DNA from: Ornithodoros turicata
Lineage: Eukaryota; Arthropoda; Arachnida; Ixodida; Argasidae
Length of the DNA: 64,000 bases
Direction: 5' to 3'
Assembly (NCBI RefSeq): GCF_037126465.1
Contig: NC_088209.1
Location: 9,432,052-9,496,051 of the forward strand
Shown here: positions 39,841-50,699 of the stretch, piece by piece
Numbering within the stretch: position 1 is the stretch's first letter
How the letters are laid out: each line of letters starts with the position of its first letter
Translations under genes and position numbers: made by a program
The notes under the pieces: generated by a model
Databases searched by the model: none
What the model saw: the letters and a program-made list of their open reading frames with translations, nothing else
What the model was told of the DNA's origin: nothing

Positions 39841-42693
39841 TTATTTTGGATGTGAGTCTGCTTCACTGCATGACAAGGCTGAAATGGGAAGAGAGAGAAA
39901 ATTGGAGCGCTTCATTAATAGCGATCCAAGTAATAGGGCAATTATAGTTTCCATAGAAAGTAGAATTTTAATGGGCTCCTAAAATTATAGTTTTGTAGTA
40001 GTTTTCTAAACTGCAATGCAAGGTAGAAAATCGTTAATATGGTTGGAATGCCGTCATGTTCCCGTAAAGGCGTTCTGTCTTGTGCTTTGGCGTGCGCGAA
40101 TGGAACTTTGCCTCCCGGCTTCCGCGCCTTTTTGCTCGCAGGTGTAGCCTCAGACAACGAATGTATGAGCATAGAAAGGGTCATGTATTACATAAGCCTG
40201 GAGGTGATGTGGAGTGGACTCACTTATCATTTTAAAGAGCAGTGGTAGTTTACTGTAATTCTAATGACCATGATGAGCCTTTGGGGTGAAAATCGTTAAT
40301 ATGCAGGGTGCTTTTTTGTTGAATTTTAATGAGAGAATGAATGTCATTAAAAGTAGGACAAAGGAAATAATCTTGCGATTCAATAAATAATAGGAGTCTT
40401 TGCCGCTGTCTTCTTCTTCAGACAGGATGTGGTGACGTCACGCAGTCTGTAGCAATGTATTGGCCGTTACTGGAAAAAAAGTGTAGCAATACAAAAATGG
40501 TGTGTATTGTCCTGGACGGATTTATGATGAGCACTGTTTTTGAATAAGAGGAGTGCGTGTGCTTAGAAATAGTTTGATACTGGTTTTCCCCCTTGTTGTC
40601 TGACAAACATGCGCTGACATGCCTGGGCCTGTTCTGACATGCTTTCCTTCTACATGTAGTTTTTTTCTTTTTGTACAAGGAATATTCTTGACGATGACGA
40701 TAGTGCTGCCTTGAATGGGAATAGTGCTATTCTTAATAATTATGTGATTCATTTAGTTCAGAGAGTAACTGCGAGGGGGACAGGTGTGTGACTTTATTCA
40801 GGAGGAACAAAGCGTCATTATTCAGTTAGGTGCAAGGCTCTTGGATGGGATGGACATGTGTTGCTGAACCATTATTTTTTCCCTTTACAGTAAGACCTGG
40901 GGAATGAAATGCTACAATCTCCTCTTATCAATAGTGTTTTTCTGCAATAGTTCCCTATGCAATCATTATAGTAGATTAAAGGAGATAATCTGGGGATTGT
41001 GATTCAATAAATAACAGGTCCCCTGTCTACAGCGTACGCGTCCTTGAGCCACGCACCTGCATGGTGACGTCATACCGCGAGACTATTGTTTCAGGTTGAC
41101 CTTGTCTAGAGGAGCATTAGTGGAAAAAAACAGTGTAGCCCTGAGACAATAGGATGACGTCACGACCAATGAGAACGGCCTGCAGGGGGCGCAAGGATTC
41201 ACTTCTCTCTTGAACACTGACGGGTCTGGACACGCAAATTCTGCTCCTGGTAATTGCGTTGGCCGTCAGTGGAAGAGCGTAGCTTCGCTGGGGTTCTGTC
41301 TGCCCCTGATGGGGTGCGAATGTGTGGTTCGTCACTGGTGAATGGTGTTCGACCATGCAGGTGGATTTTGTGACGAGCGGATTTACAATGAGGGAATGCT
41401 GTGAACGTGAAAAATGATGGTGAGTGTCTTTTTCACTCTGTTCAAGTGTTTGTTTTCCTCTGTTGCTCAGCAGTCGTGCGATTTGTCCTGACGTGTTCTG
41501 ACAGGCCCCGATATGCATGCTTTCCTTTGTTGACGCTTAGTATTTTTTTCTTTTTTGACAAGGAACATTGTCGTCTTAACGATAGTGCTGCCCTGAGTCT
41601 GCGTTCCTGGTTACCCATACTCTGTGTTGATTTGGTAGTGCCTAGTCCTCTTATTTGCCGTTGATGGAGTTACGTGTTAGGATATTTTGTTCTTTTGCAA
41701 GTCTCATTTAGTAAGACTTTGGAATTCCTACGATCAGCTTTCATGCGTGGTGCTCTTCTGCAATAGTTTCCTATTCAATCGTTATAGAAGAATAACGGAA
41801 ATAATCTTGGGATAGTGATTCAATAAATAGTAGCACACGCGTCCTTGATGACGTCATACCGTGGCTTCATTGCATATTGACCTTGTCTAGAGGAGCATTA
41901 GTGGAAAAAAACAGGGTAGCCTTGAAACAATAGGATGACGTCACGACCAATGAGAACGGCCAGCAGGGGGCGCAGGAATGCTCTTCTCTCTTAACCTCAC
42001 GACCAATGAGAACGGCCAGCAGGAGGCGCAGGAATGCTCTTCTCTCTTAGCCTCTCGCAGGTGGCGGTAGGAGCGCGCAGAGGGCGCTAGGAGCGCATGC
42101 GTAGCACCCGTAGAGTGGCGCTTACGTCAGTCCAGCTCTGGCTCTCGTAGGCAGAAGACGTGCGGTCGGTCGCTCCGTCGTCACTTGATCCCTGGCTGTC
42201 GACGAGAGCGGACGCTCCATCACAGCAGGGAAAAAGGTGAGTGATTTACCGATGTTTGCGCGTTGTTTTACCGTGCTCGTGTTAAGCCTTTTCTCGCCGT
42301 ACGTGAATGTTTAGCCCCGCCTTGTGTTAGCCGCAAAGTGTTGTGACGCTGTGGTTAGGCGTAGTCGATTGCTTTAAGCCTTTTCCCCCAATGTGTAGTG
42401 TTTTCTCCATGCTGTTTAGCAGTAGCGGTTAGGCCTTTAGCCCGCGCTCTGGCATGCTTAGACTTGTCGAGCAGTGTTGCCATTTTTATGTGTCGCTAGT
42501 ACTTTCATGTTCTCTGTCTTTCTCGTATAGAGCTACGATGCTGGTGCCATCTGGTGTGATGCCTTGGAACTACCGTGCCACCTGCCTCTGCATCCGTCGT
42601 GCTCCAGTCGCCCGCACCGGCGTGATTTCTTCAAGATGGCGTCATTGATTTTCAAATAAATTATTTCCCACTGTCTGCTTCCTTTCTATCTAG

Positions 42694-42877
42694 TTTTTTA
42701 TTTCCTACAACCCGAGTTTTACATTGAAAATCCACGACAAGTATTGCACTGAGTCAGGTTTTCCACAATTTAAAATTTTAAAAAATTTTAATTCTTTAAA
42801 AAATTTTAAAGTAATTGAAAAATAATAGTAAAAAGTGCAATACTTGCCGTGGATTTTCTGTGCAAAACTTGGGTTGA
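42694..42877. repeat. Terminal hairpin of the palindromic element (right)
   Basis: Mirror of 35473-35656 with an AT-rich loop at about 42770-42835. It ends a few bases before the terminal attactact (42881-42889). Confidence 0.6.
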
Positions 42878-43054
42878 ATGATTACTACTACTAATATGGG
42901 ATTTGTACTACGGTCCTCATGCTTTAGGACTTCGTTTCGCCCCAAATACTACAGTAGGCTTTCCTGTAGCATTTTAGATGTTGTCATGCTGCACTGCGAA
43001 TGGACTCGGCGAGTGTGAAAATAGTTGAAAAGTGTGGCCGTTAACTCTACTTAC

Positions 43055-43141
43055 CAAGCAATTGTAGCCGTCAGGACGATTCGCGATGCTGTAAGGTCGC
43101 ATATAGCAGTAATACTTGCAGCCAAAAGCTCCACGGCCGTT
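43055..43141 (-). CDS. Internal exon of a tick Salp14/basic-tail-like secreted protein (candidate)
   Basis: On the - strand a tgcatgcag acceptor and a consensus gtaagt donor enclose exactly 29 codons with no stop. The product contains GAFGCKYYCYMRP and NRPDGYNCL. The G-C-x-Y-Y-C motif followed by D-G-x-x-C about 15 residues later is the central pattern of the Salp14/basic-tail family, tick salivary proteins some of which act as anticoagulants. The next part of the pattern (G-x-C-x-x-G-x-C) is found on the same strand and in the same phase at 23822-23893. The signal-peptide exon was not found. Family and linkage are inferences. Confidence 0.5.
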
Positions 43142-44491
43142 CTGCATGCAAGTGAATGATGGTTAGCTGTGATATATCGAGCTTCTGCGATCTGCACAAG
43201 GAAACGCAAAGGAGATAGTGGTCCCTTTGCACTGCAATGTGACATCTCCTAATTTGATTTTCAGAAGAAAACAAACTACCTAATCTAAATGTATGATATC
43301 AATTTCTTACACATTATTGACACTGTACTTGTAGTGTTTGGTAACCCAGTGTGAAAATGCTTGAGAAAAAAATTAAAATTGTATGCAATGGGGTAGGCAA
43401 GACGAAGTTACAACAGAGCAAGAGAGGTATCAACAACATGGCCTTCGAAGGAGATTGTTCTCGTAGTCAGGTATATACACTTCGGTTTTGCTCCGTTCGC
43501 TGTCTTGCCAACGAATCGCAGTGTGTGCTCCCACTGAAGTAAAAAAAGGTAATAATGGACCGAAAATATTTTCTTGAACTAACAAATTTCTTTTATTTTT
43601 TCAGAATTACTCGAAGAAGAATGGGAAACATGTTATTCGACATCGACGTGCTGTACTCAGTCCACTGTAAGAGACGCTGTGTTGAATGAGGACTCACGAG
43701 TTTTGCACGCGAGCCCAAGTGCCGTCTCTCTCTTTTTTGCCCTACTTCACGAGCTACATCAATGGTTTACGGCCTCAAAGTTTGCTAAATTTATTGTGAT
43801 TACGTTCGGTCTTCTTTTTCGCATTAGGTGTATCAATGAGGCCCACAGCCGTCCCCAGGCTAGCTTCCCCCTGCGGCACGATTACGCGAAGCGCCCCCAC
43901 CCCTCCCGCGACAAGACGCCCTGTAGTCAAAACCGAAAGAGCTCATATGTAATTGCGAGCTCAAAGTTCTCTTAAATCTCATTTTATTGTCCAAACCTAG
44001 CTGCGGAACCTACTGTTTAGCGCCCCCTGTGGCGAAGGCGCTGAGGGCGGCCACCCCTCTCACCCCCCCCCCCAATCGGAACGTCTCTGAAGAGGCAAGT
44101 CTAGAAAATTAGCAGTTTACGTATGAATACTTACATACAAGTAATCGTGTCCATTCAAGCATGGCAACAAGAAGTTGGGCGCTGCAAAATAAATGAATAT
44201 TTGTAAAGGTGCCCTTGTTAGGCAGTGTTTCGAGGCGCACTGTGGCCAATTGGCGGGTGCTGGTCTGTGTTACGACAAAACGCGTCTTGCGGGTCGGGTG
44301 CGGGTAGCGCGCCTGTACGTGCGGGGTTGAAATTCCCACCCGCACAACACTCAACTTATAAACAACTATATTACGTGCAGCCAAGGTTGCGCTAATACAT
44401 TTTATCGTTCAGGGATCACAAGCGGGTCAAATTTTCATAGATATTTCGCAGGCATTCTTCGTGGAACCTCGTCTGCTTCTGCTGTTAAACC
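43142..44491. other. Possible introns and gene-poor DNA
   Basis: A short + strand ORF at 43438-43542 has a good start context (aacaacATGG) and four Cys (RFCSVRC, ESQCV), and a strong acceptor (tttttcag) lies at 43596-43604. The evidence is too thin to call exons. 44040-44075 has a C-rich run. Nothing else recognised. Confidence 0.3.
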
Positions 44492-44805
44492 TAGAGTCAC
44501 TAAATAAGCTGCGCCTCAAGGTATCGACACTGAGGAAATAGGAAGAGTTGGAGACTGCATGTAATTTCCGTTTGACCTCCAGCCCCACCTCTACCTCGAT
44601 AGCAGAAATAGACGAAGCTGAAGTTCGGCAGTGGAAGAAGGCCACACTTCGAAGAGCGCTCCGTGGATGGCGCTGGAGGTCAAACGGAAACAACATGGCT
44701 CCTCCAACTCGCCCTCTTGCCTCAAACGGAAACCACATGTCTCCTCCAACTCGCCCTTTTGCCTCAGTGTCGGTACTCTGAAACGTAGCTTATTTAGTGA
44801 CTCTA
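44492..44805. mobile_element. TA-flanked MITE (Tc1/mariner-like)
   Basis: Inverted ends GAGTCACTAAATAAGCT on both sides, extended by cgacactgagg, bounded by TA at 44492-44493 and 44804-44805. About 314 bases. The TA duplication fits Tc1/mariner-type insertion. Internal words (cctccaactcgccct) are repeated. The short ORFs inside are not meaningful. Confidence 0.75.
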
Positions 44806-44929
44806 GCTAAACCTAAGTAATTGCAGCAATGGCCACCATATGCCGACTTGGTGGGAATACTTCTTAGCCGATCGGTCGCAGCACCAACGACTCTATGGTC
44901 ACGACTCAAATGACATACCAATGTGCTGC

Positions 44930-45485
44930 TCTTCTCAGTCCTGATTAATGACCTCACTCTGTTTCCTCAACTGCGCGTTCCTTTGCTTATGACTGTGCTA
45001 TTTCCCGGAGAATTAAGGACAGTTCTCACATGACATTAATACATTCCCACCTCCAGTACGCCGTAGAGGTGTATGGGCTAACGTACAACACTGTCTTACA
45101 TCCACTCCACACTATACAAAAGAGGGCCTTGCGACTAATACTCAGAGTCCCGCCAAGAAACTATATCCTACAAGCTTTTCACGACCTCTCCGTAATGAAT
45201 ATCTTCACCCTTATAAAATACAAAGTGAGCATACTCATACACAAATTAGTTCACTGCGACAGCAACATCCAAACAATTTCCTTGTGCAAACTCTCCACAG
45301 GGTACAACTTAAGAAGAGACGAGTGGATGTTAAGTTTGCCACCGACTCGTAGAAACTCTGGGAAATTTAAATTAGACTACTTCGGGTGTAAAATCTGGAA
45401 CACCTTACCGCTATCGATTAGGGCAAATGGCAATCATAACTCGACGAAACTCACCCTGAAAAAATATTTTCTTCAAAACATGTAA
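44930..45485 (+). pseudogene. CR1/L2-like LINE reverse-transcriptase tail, decayed
   Basis: Near 44982 the frame reads FAYDCAISRRIKDSSH, a degraded form of the RT catalytic FADD box. After a deletion, 45030-45485 carries HSHLQYAVEVYGLTYNTVL, then LHTIQKRALRLILR and FGCKIWNTLPLSIR, the conserved C-terminus of CR1/L2/Jockey-type RTs. The ORF ends at a stop at about 45483. A short-repeat 3' tail follows at 45866-45900. A 5'-truncated, dead copy. Confidence 0.8.
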
Positions 45486-45865
45486 GTGCACTACTTACAG
45501 GATAGATTCTTTCTCTTCTTTCTTGTCTCAATATTAGCTAACATGGTACTCCGATTGAAAGTAATTGAATGTGTTGTATATTATAATGTATTGCACTCTG
45601 ATGCATTGTGTTCTTGAATATTGACTGAATAGTGTGTATAAAGTTTTCATTTTGTGGTTCTGTGTTGTGTACTATAATGTATTGCACAGTGCTCTGCTGC
45701 GTTATGCCTTTGAACGTGCTTTTGAATATTGATTGCAATGTGCGTATAAACTTAACATGCTTTGTATATAATCACGCTGGCTAAGGATTGCACTCACAGG
45801 CTAGTCCTCGCAATCCAGCTAAGAACCTATGTACATGTATAGGAGCAGAAAAGAAAAAAATAAAT

Positions 45866-45900
45866 TCAATTCAATTCAGAATTCAATTCAATTCAGACTA
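45866..45900 (+). repeat. (ATTCA)n 3' tail of the LINE
   Basis: Attcaattcaattcag iterations directly after aaaagaaaaaaataaattc. Short tandem repeats at the 3' end, instead of poly(A), are typical of CR1/L2-type LINEs. Confidence 0.65.
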
Positions 45901-48289
45901 ATCTCCAGTCATAGCCTCTTCTCTAGAGAAGGAATTAGGGTTATCGGCCCCAATTCGTTATTGCCTATCGATTAGGGTTATCATCCTATCTATAGGATGC
46001 TCTATAGCGTCCTCTATAGAGAAGACTATAGAGAAGGATGCACTCCAGCGTGCTTATAACAAGCTAATATGTGTGCGAACAGTGGGACATGAAACTGGAC
46101 CTAAGCAAATGTATAGGCGCATGTATATATCCCGGCGTCATAGCGGATAGCGCTAACTCAGTGCTGTTTCATCAGTAACATTCAACTTTAAACTTCAACT
46201 GTGTTCAAGTGTTTTGATGCATTACTAACTTCTGACCTTTCCTAGAAAGGAGCTATCATGGGTAAGCCACAATGTCCCAGCGTGCAAACTCCCACGTTTC
46301 AAAATCCAGAATAGCAACATCAAAAATTGCAAAATCAAAGCTTCTGTGTGCGAGGTCTGCGAATGACAGTGTTTAAAAGCAGGATATCTGTGACCAAATT
46401 CTGCACTCCCCGCTGTGAAGTAAGATCAAGGACACGCAATTCATCGGTGGATAAGGGAGCGTAAGAGCGTCCTTTTGGGCTTCACCACGACCGGCCGTCC
46501 AAGAACATGTAAACCAAAACCAATTAATTACTGCAACTAATGATCGCTTCGGTGGGAGATTTTTCTCTAAAAAGTGTCCACCGCCATAGGTCCCAAAACT
46601 GGTAGTACCCATTTTAAAGCCAACGGTGCCCTACTTTAGAAGTTATGTTTTTCAGGAAACTCATTTGCATTTTTATTTAAATAATGACTGCGTCTCACTC
46701 ATTCGCACAGTGCGCAATTTGTAGGTGGTGTCGGACAGATATTTCTAAAAGAGAACTTCTTTGGTTGGTGCAACCGTTCGCGAATTACTTAGCCCGGGGA
46801 TTTAACTGAAACACCCATTATAGTGCTCTAGTGGGCACAGTGTTATTTAAAGTTTGTTGATAGTTGTCATTGATTATTTGCCTTTTTGTTACCCGATTCC
46901 GTTCTTATAGCGCCGAAAGGACAAAGAAATGCACAATACAAGGTTACTATATCTTGGCTATGGAAGATGGCATTATATGTCATAGAAATAGTTCATCACG
47001 ACTCAGTAGTTGTGAAAAGGGTAAAAATGTTTGGAGCTATAATTGGCTTTGCAGCCGGCACAGAAACGGCAAAATTTACACAATGCACATTTTGAGCTAA
47101 ATGTTGTCGAAAATAGTGCAGCGTACGTGGAAGTCCTTCCGGAAAACGAGCATCCACAGTTTGTCCATTGTTTAGATATGGCAGAAGCCTTACGCAGCCT
47201 AGGATGTGCAATTACCTTTTTGCGCGGCCAGTACGTGATACGTATTTGAGGCATGACATACTCCACCGTAGCACTTTCCGAAGACAGCTCTATCAAAATT
47301 CTGAAAAGAAGTAGTTCGATAACAATGTTATATTGATCAATACAGTTACACAAGTACGTTACTCATTTGACAATATGAAATACAAAATGCGAAGGTCACA
47401 CACTTGACGCTATGACAGAAAAAAAAAAGCTTTTTTAAAAGAATGTAGTGACGATTTAACGGTAAATGCGGGAGAAATGCGTTAGCATTAAGCGACTTTT
47501 CCGGTCCACACTAAACTTCCGGGATCAACTTGCGATCTAAACCCGATTTCCGGGTGTCCACTTCCCAGTTACACTTGACTTCCGGTATGCATTTCCGGTT
47601 CAACCCGACTTCTGGTTCTCCACTCCTGGTCTAACCTGACTTTCTGTTGTCCACCCGCGGTCTAGCTGACACTTTTTAATTACTATATTTTACTGAACTA
47701 CTGAACTTTTAATTACCCTCAATTACTTTCATTTAACCTGTAATTATTCTTTAGTTACCGAAAGTAACAGCAGCTCACCCGAGGTAATCTTTAATTTCAC
47801 TGAATTCCTTTCAAATACATTTACTTGATTCAATTACCCTTAAGTCCACTGTAATAGGCGTTAATTACCTGTAATTATACTATTTAGCTTCAATTACCCT
47901 TATATCGTACTCTTAATAACCTTCGACTACTTCAATTTCAAATCATTTACCGCCGTTTACATTCACCCTCTGATATTCTCTTTACATCTCCCACTTATAC
48001 CTCAGCCTCAATGACGCTACGCCATGACACTCCTAATGGTAACGCGTTAAAAGTTTGTCATGACGGCTGTGAGTTACCGAAATGAAAACTTGATTTTGTT
48101 AGCAAGAGTTAGCCCAAAGTAAGGTTTGAACAAAGCACAGCAGCGCCGAGTATGACGATATGTCAGTCACCCGGAACACCTATGCTTTTGATACGCACCC
48201 GAACCCGCTTTCTTTGTCAATACATGTGATACACTCCGGTATGCCTCTGAGAACATCGGTCGACAATGATGATCAGCAGTGATGTACAT
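45901..48289. other. Gene-poor stretch with hairpins and two low-complexity arrays
   Basis: 45960-46045 has overlapping inverted ctatagag words that could fold. 47487-47670 has four or five diverged ~40-base units with acttccggt and tccac. 47690-47960 is built from ttcaattacccttaa-like words. The short + strand ORFs at 46886-47249 show no recognisable domain. 48090-48250 shows nothing. Confidence 0.4.
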
Positions 48290-48770
48290 CATTGGACGTA
48301 TCATTTGAGCAAAGGTGCGATTCAGACATTGTCAGGCCGTTAGTCTGGGGATGATAAGCGGTTGTAGTTCGGTGAACCGTAATACTGAGGAACAGGAGAT
48401 TCATGACAGCATGGGAAAGGAACTGTGCACCGCGGACACTGAGAAGAGTACGTGGCGTTCCGTGACGTAAGATAACGGAGTAGAGCAGGAACGAGGCTAT
48501 TTCAGAGGCGGCGACAGTGGAACTGCTTTAGTTTCGGCGTACCGGGAAAAATGATCTATTAGGCCGATAACCCATCGGTTTCCCGAAGCTGATGCAGGGA
48601 AGGGCCCCAGTAACTCAATGCCGACCCCTTCGAATGGGGCTTCTGTGGGTGCCAGTGGTTAAAGGAAAACTGGCAGGGGCAGCAGCCGGGGTTTTCCTCA
48701 CCTGACAGGGCTTGCTGGACCGTATATATTTCTCGCCTGCCTTATATATGCTGGACTAATAGAATCGTTC
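48290..48770 (-). pseudogene. Relic of a Gypsy integrase
   Basis: On the - strand, across frames: GVGIELLGPF, then GKRWVIGLIDHFSRYAET, SVILRHGTPRTLLSVRGAQF and TTAYHPQTNG. These are the successive blocks of a Ty3/Gypsy integrase core. The middle Asp position is degraded (V-R-G in place of D-R-G) and the last Glu is not visible. No LTR was found. It is unrelated in detail to the Gypsy at 14210-19512. Confidence 0.7.
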
Positions 48771-48850
48771 CCGCAGCCGGCCATAGATTTTGTATATGCC
48801 CAAATGAGGGCATGCAGAAATGACATCGTGTCCCTGTCGTGCGGGTGCGA

Positions 48851-50634
48851 CTAGTAACAGCGGAGAACCGTAGTTGCGAAAATCATGCTTCTAGAGGACG
48901 CCATCAACAACGACGAACTACCTTGTAGTGGAAGATGTGCAAGTGGGTCTTCAGCCAACGTTCGAAAGAGCGATGTAAGGGTAGGATCAGAACTCTGAGG
49001 CAAGAGGCATTTCTCCAAGTTATCCGCGATCATTCCTTTGTACTGTTCCAACTGCGACGTCAAGCGCTTCTTTTCTTCCGCACACATTGTTTGGATCATT
49101 ATCCCACAATCGCGAATAGCCTGGACCACTTCATTCACGTTTTCAGAAATGCTGTCTACACCAATGCTGCGGACACTAGCTATAGTCGCTTGAATAGCAG
49201 GGCAGAGGTTTACAGCAGTAGTAGCTGTAGCTTGGATTGCATTGTTCAATGTGCAGAGAGGTTCCAGGAGGCGGCTAACCAGTGCAAGGATCGTTTTCTC
49301 GGACCGGAGCTCCAACAACAAGCCGCCCGCTTCGCTACTCATGTCTTCGCCTTGCTGATAAATATGCTATAAATCCAGTAGCAAAGGCTTCAGTAGCTTC
49401 AAAATTACTGACAATGATCTTTCATGAGAAAGCCACCGTGTCCTACCTGGCTGAACGAGTTTCGGCTTCAAATCCAAGGCATTCTCAATGCTCTCCAAGA
49501 CATCAAGTCGCTTTGGGCTTCTGCTAAAGAAGGAATACAGCGACGAAACCAGGCTGATCGTCCTCTTGACATCTTTGGATGAATCAGAAGCTCTTACTAA
49601 TGCAAGCTGCAGTAAATGAGCCCTGCAATGTGTCTCACAGAGGTCAGGGTTCACTTTCCCCTTAGGGAGGGCCTGCACACCTTTATGCCGTCCAGAACAA
49701 TTTGATGCGCCATCAAATGCGCAAGCGGTCATCATTTTCGCGTCAATGTTGCAAGTATTTAACTCATTCAGAATGTTATCCGTGACAGCCACGACACTGG
49801 TGTCGGATATCACATCGACGTCCAGGAACGCATCCCTAGGCTCCCCTAGAGAGTCAAGATAACGCACGCAATGACTTATCATTTGGTGTCCAGTCACGTC
49901 TGTGCATTCATCTGCCATGTAGCTAAATTTCTTAAACCTGTCTGTTGAGGCTGCTATCTGAAGAATGATATCTTCTTTCACGGTGGCTGTGCAAGCTACA
50001 AGCCAGTCGGTTGCATTTCTAGCAGACAGATAATGACTGTTCGCTGGTCTGTTTCTGTACCACTTTGCCACGCTTGTGTTAGTGAGAGAAAGCATATTCA
50101 GAAATTGTCACCAATTTGTAGTGTGTGGCACCTCTTGCTTGAAAAGAAAGTAGGCTGAACGTGCCATATTCATTCGCATGGTCTGTGTGGAATCTTCAGC
50201 GTCTCGTGCCATCTTGCTTAGCATTTCTCCGATGTGCATTCTGGTCGAAAGTGACTCAGCGTACCTGTGTTGCGTGGACTCTTGGTGTTTTCTGCTTTTT
50301 GTGCAAGCCTATCGGCATTTGTTTTATCAACAGGTCTCATGACCCATGCCCCACCCGTTTGCGGAGCAATGGCCAGTGCCCCCTCATCATGGGCCTTTTT
50401 GCAGATGCCACACCAGTACCCTTCTCTCGTAATTTCTATAAAGGGAAAGCGCTTCATAGAAGAACACCGGGAGCTTCTTTTCGAGTCACTGTCATTATCC
50501 GTCCCTGTGGTGTCAACGACGCTGCTGTGCTCTTCTGCAGGAAAAGTACTTGCGCTGACGGCATTTCCCAAGGTTGCAGCGCCGCGCGAAACTTCCGGGC
50601 CAAAAAAACTGTCACTTTGTTGCTGCCTCTTCAT
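48851..50634 (-). pseudogene. hAT-type transposase relic (ZMYM/DUF4371-like)
   Basis: The - strand frames give an N-terminal TTF-type zinc-finger region (YWCGICKKAHDEGALAI and GGAWVMRPV; 50218-50634). The RNase H-like core follows: FSYMADECTDVTGHQMISHC, then FDGASNCSGRHKGVQA and THCRAHLLQLALV (49367-50095). A helical part continues to 48851. The Asp-Glu-Cys-Thr-Asp block and the CRAHLLQ block are family hallmarks. The C-terminal dimerisation region is missing and frames shift near 49350 and 50100. I found no terminal inverted repeats. Confidence 0.8.
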
Positions 50635-50699
50635 CCTGTTACAGGACAGGTGATAAAACTGAGCAATGGCTCACACCAGCTGAGAATTCTTTTGGTATT

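Larger units (their letters stand above)
35461..42889. mobile_element. 7.4-kb near-palindromic, Polinton-ended non-autonomous element
   Basis: Both ends read AGTAGTAATCATTCAACCCA inward. The flanks accaat (35455-35460) and actaat (42890-42895) match at 5 of 6 bases, fitting the 6-bp target duplication of Polintons. About 3.1-kb arms (35461-38630 and 39840-42889) are near-perfect inverted copies around a 1.2-kb spacer. Positions 35650-36210 and the mirror match the Polinton terminal repeat at about 1590-2230. There is no capsid, ATPase, integrase or polymerase gene. The element looks like terminal repeats expanded into a giant foldback, presumably mobilised by a Polinton integrase. Confidence 0.8.

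Noticed and set aside
43351..43542. Cys-containing + strand ORF as a separate small secreted peptide gene
   Set aside because: A good start context exists, but there is no signal peptide, and it stops without a supported donor.
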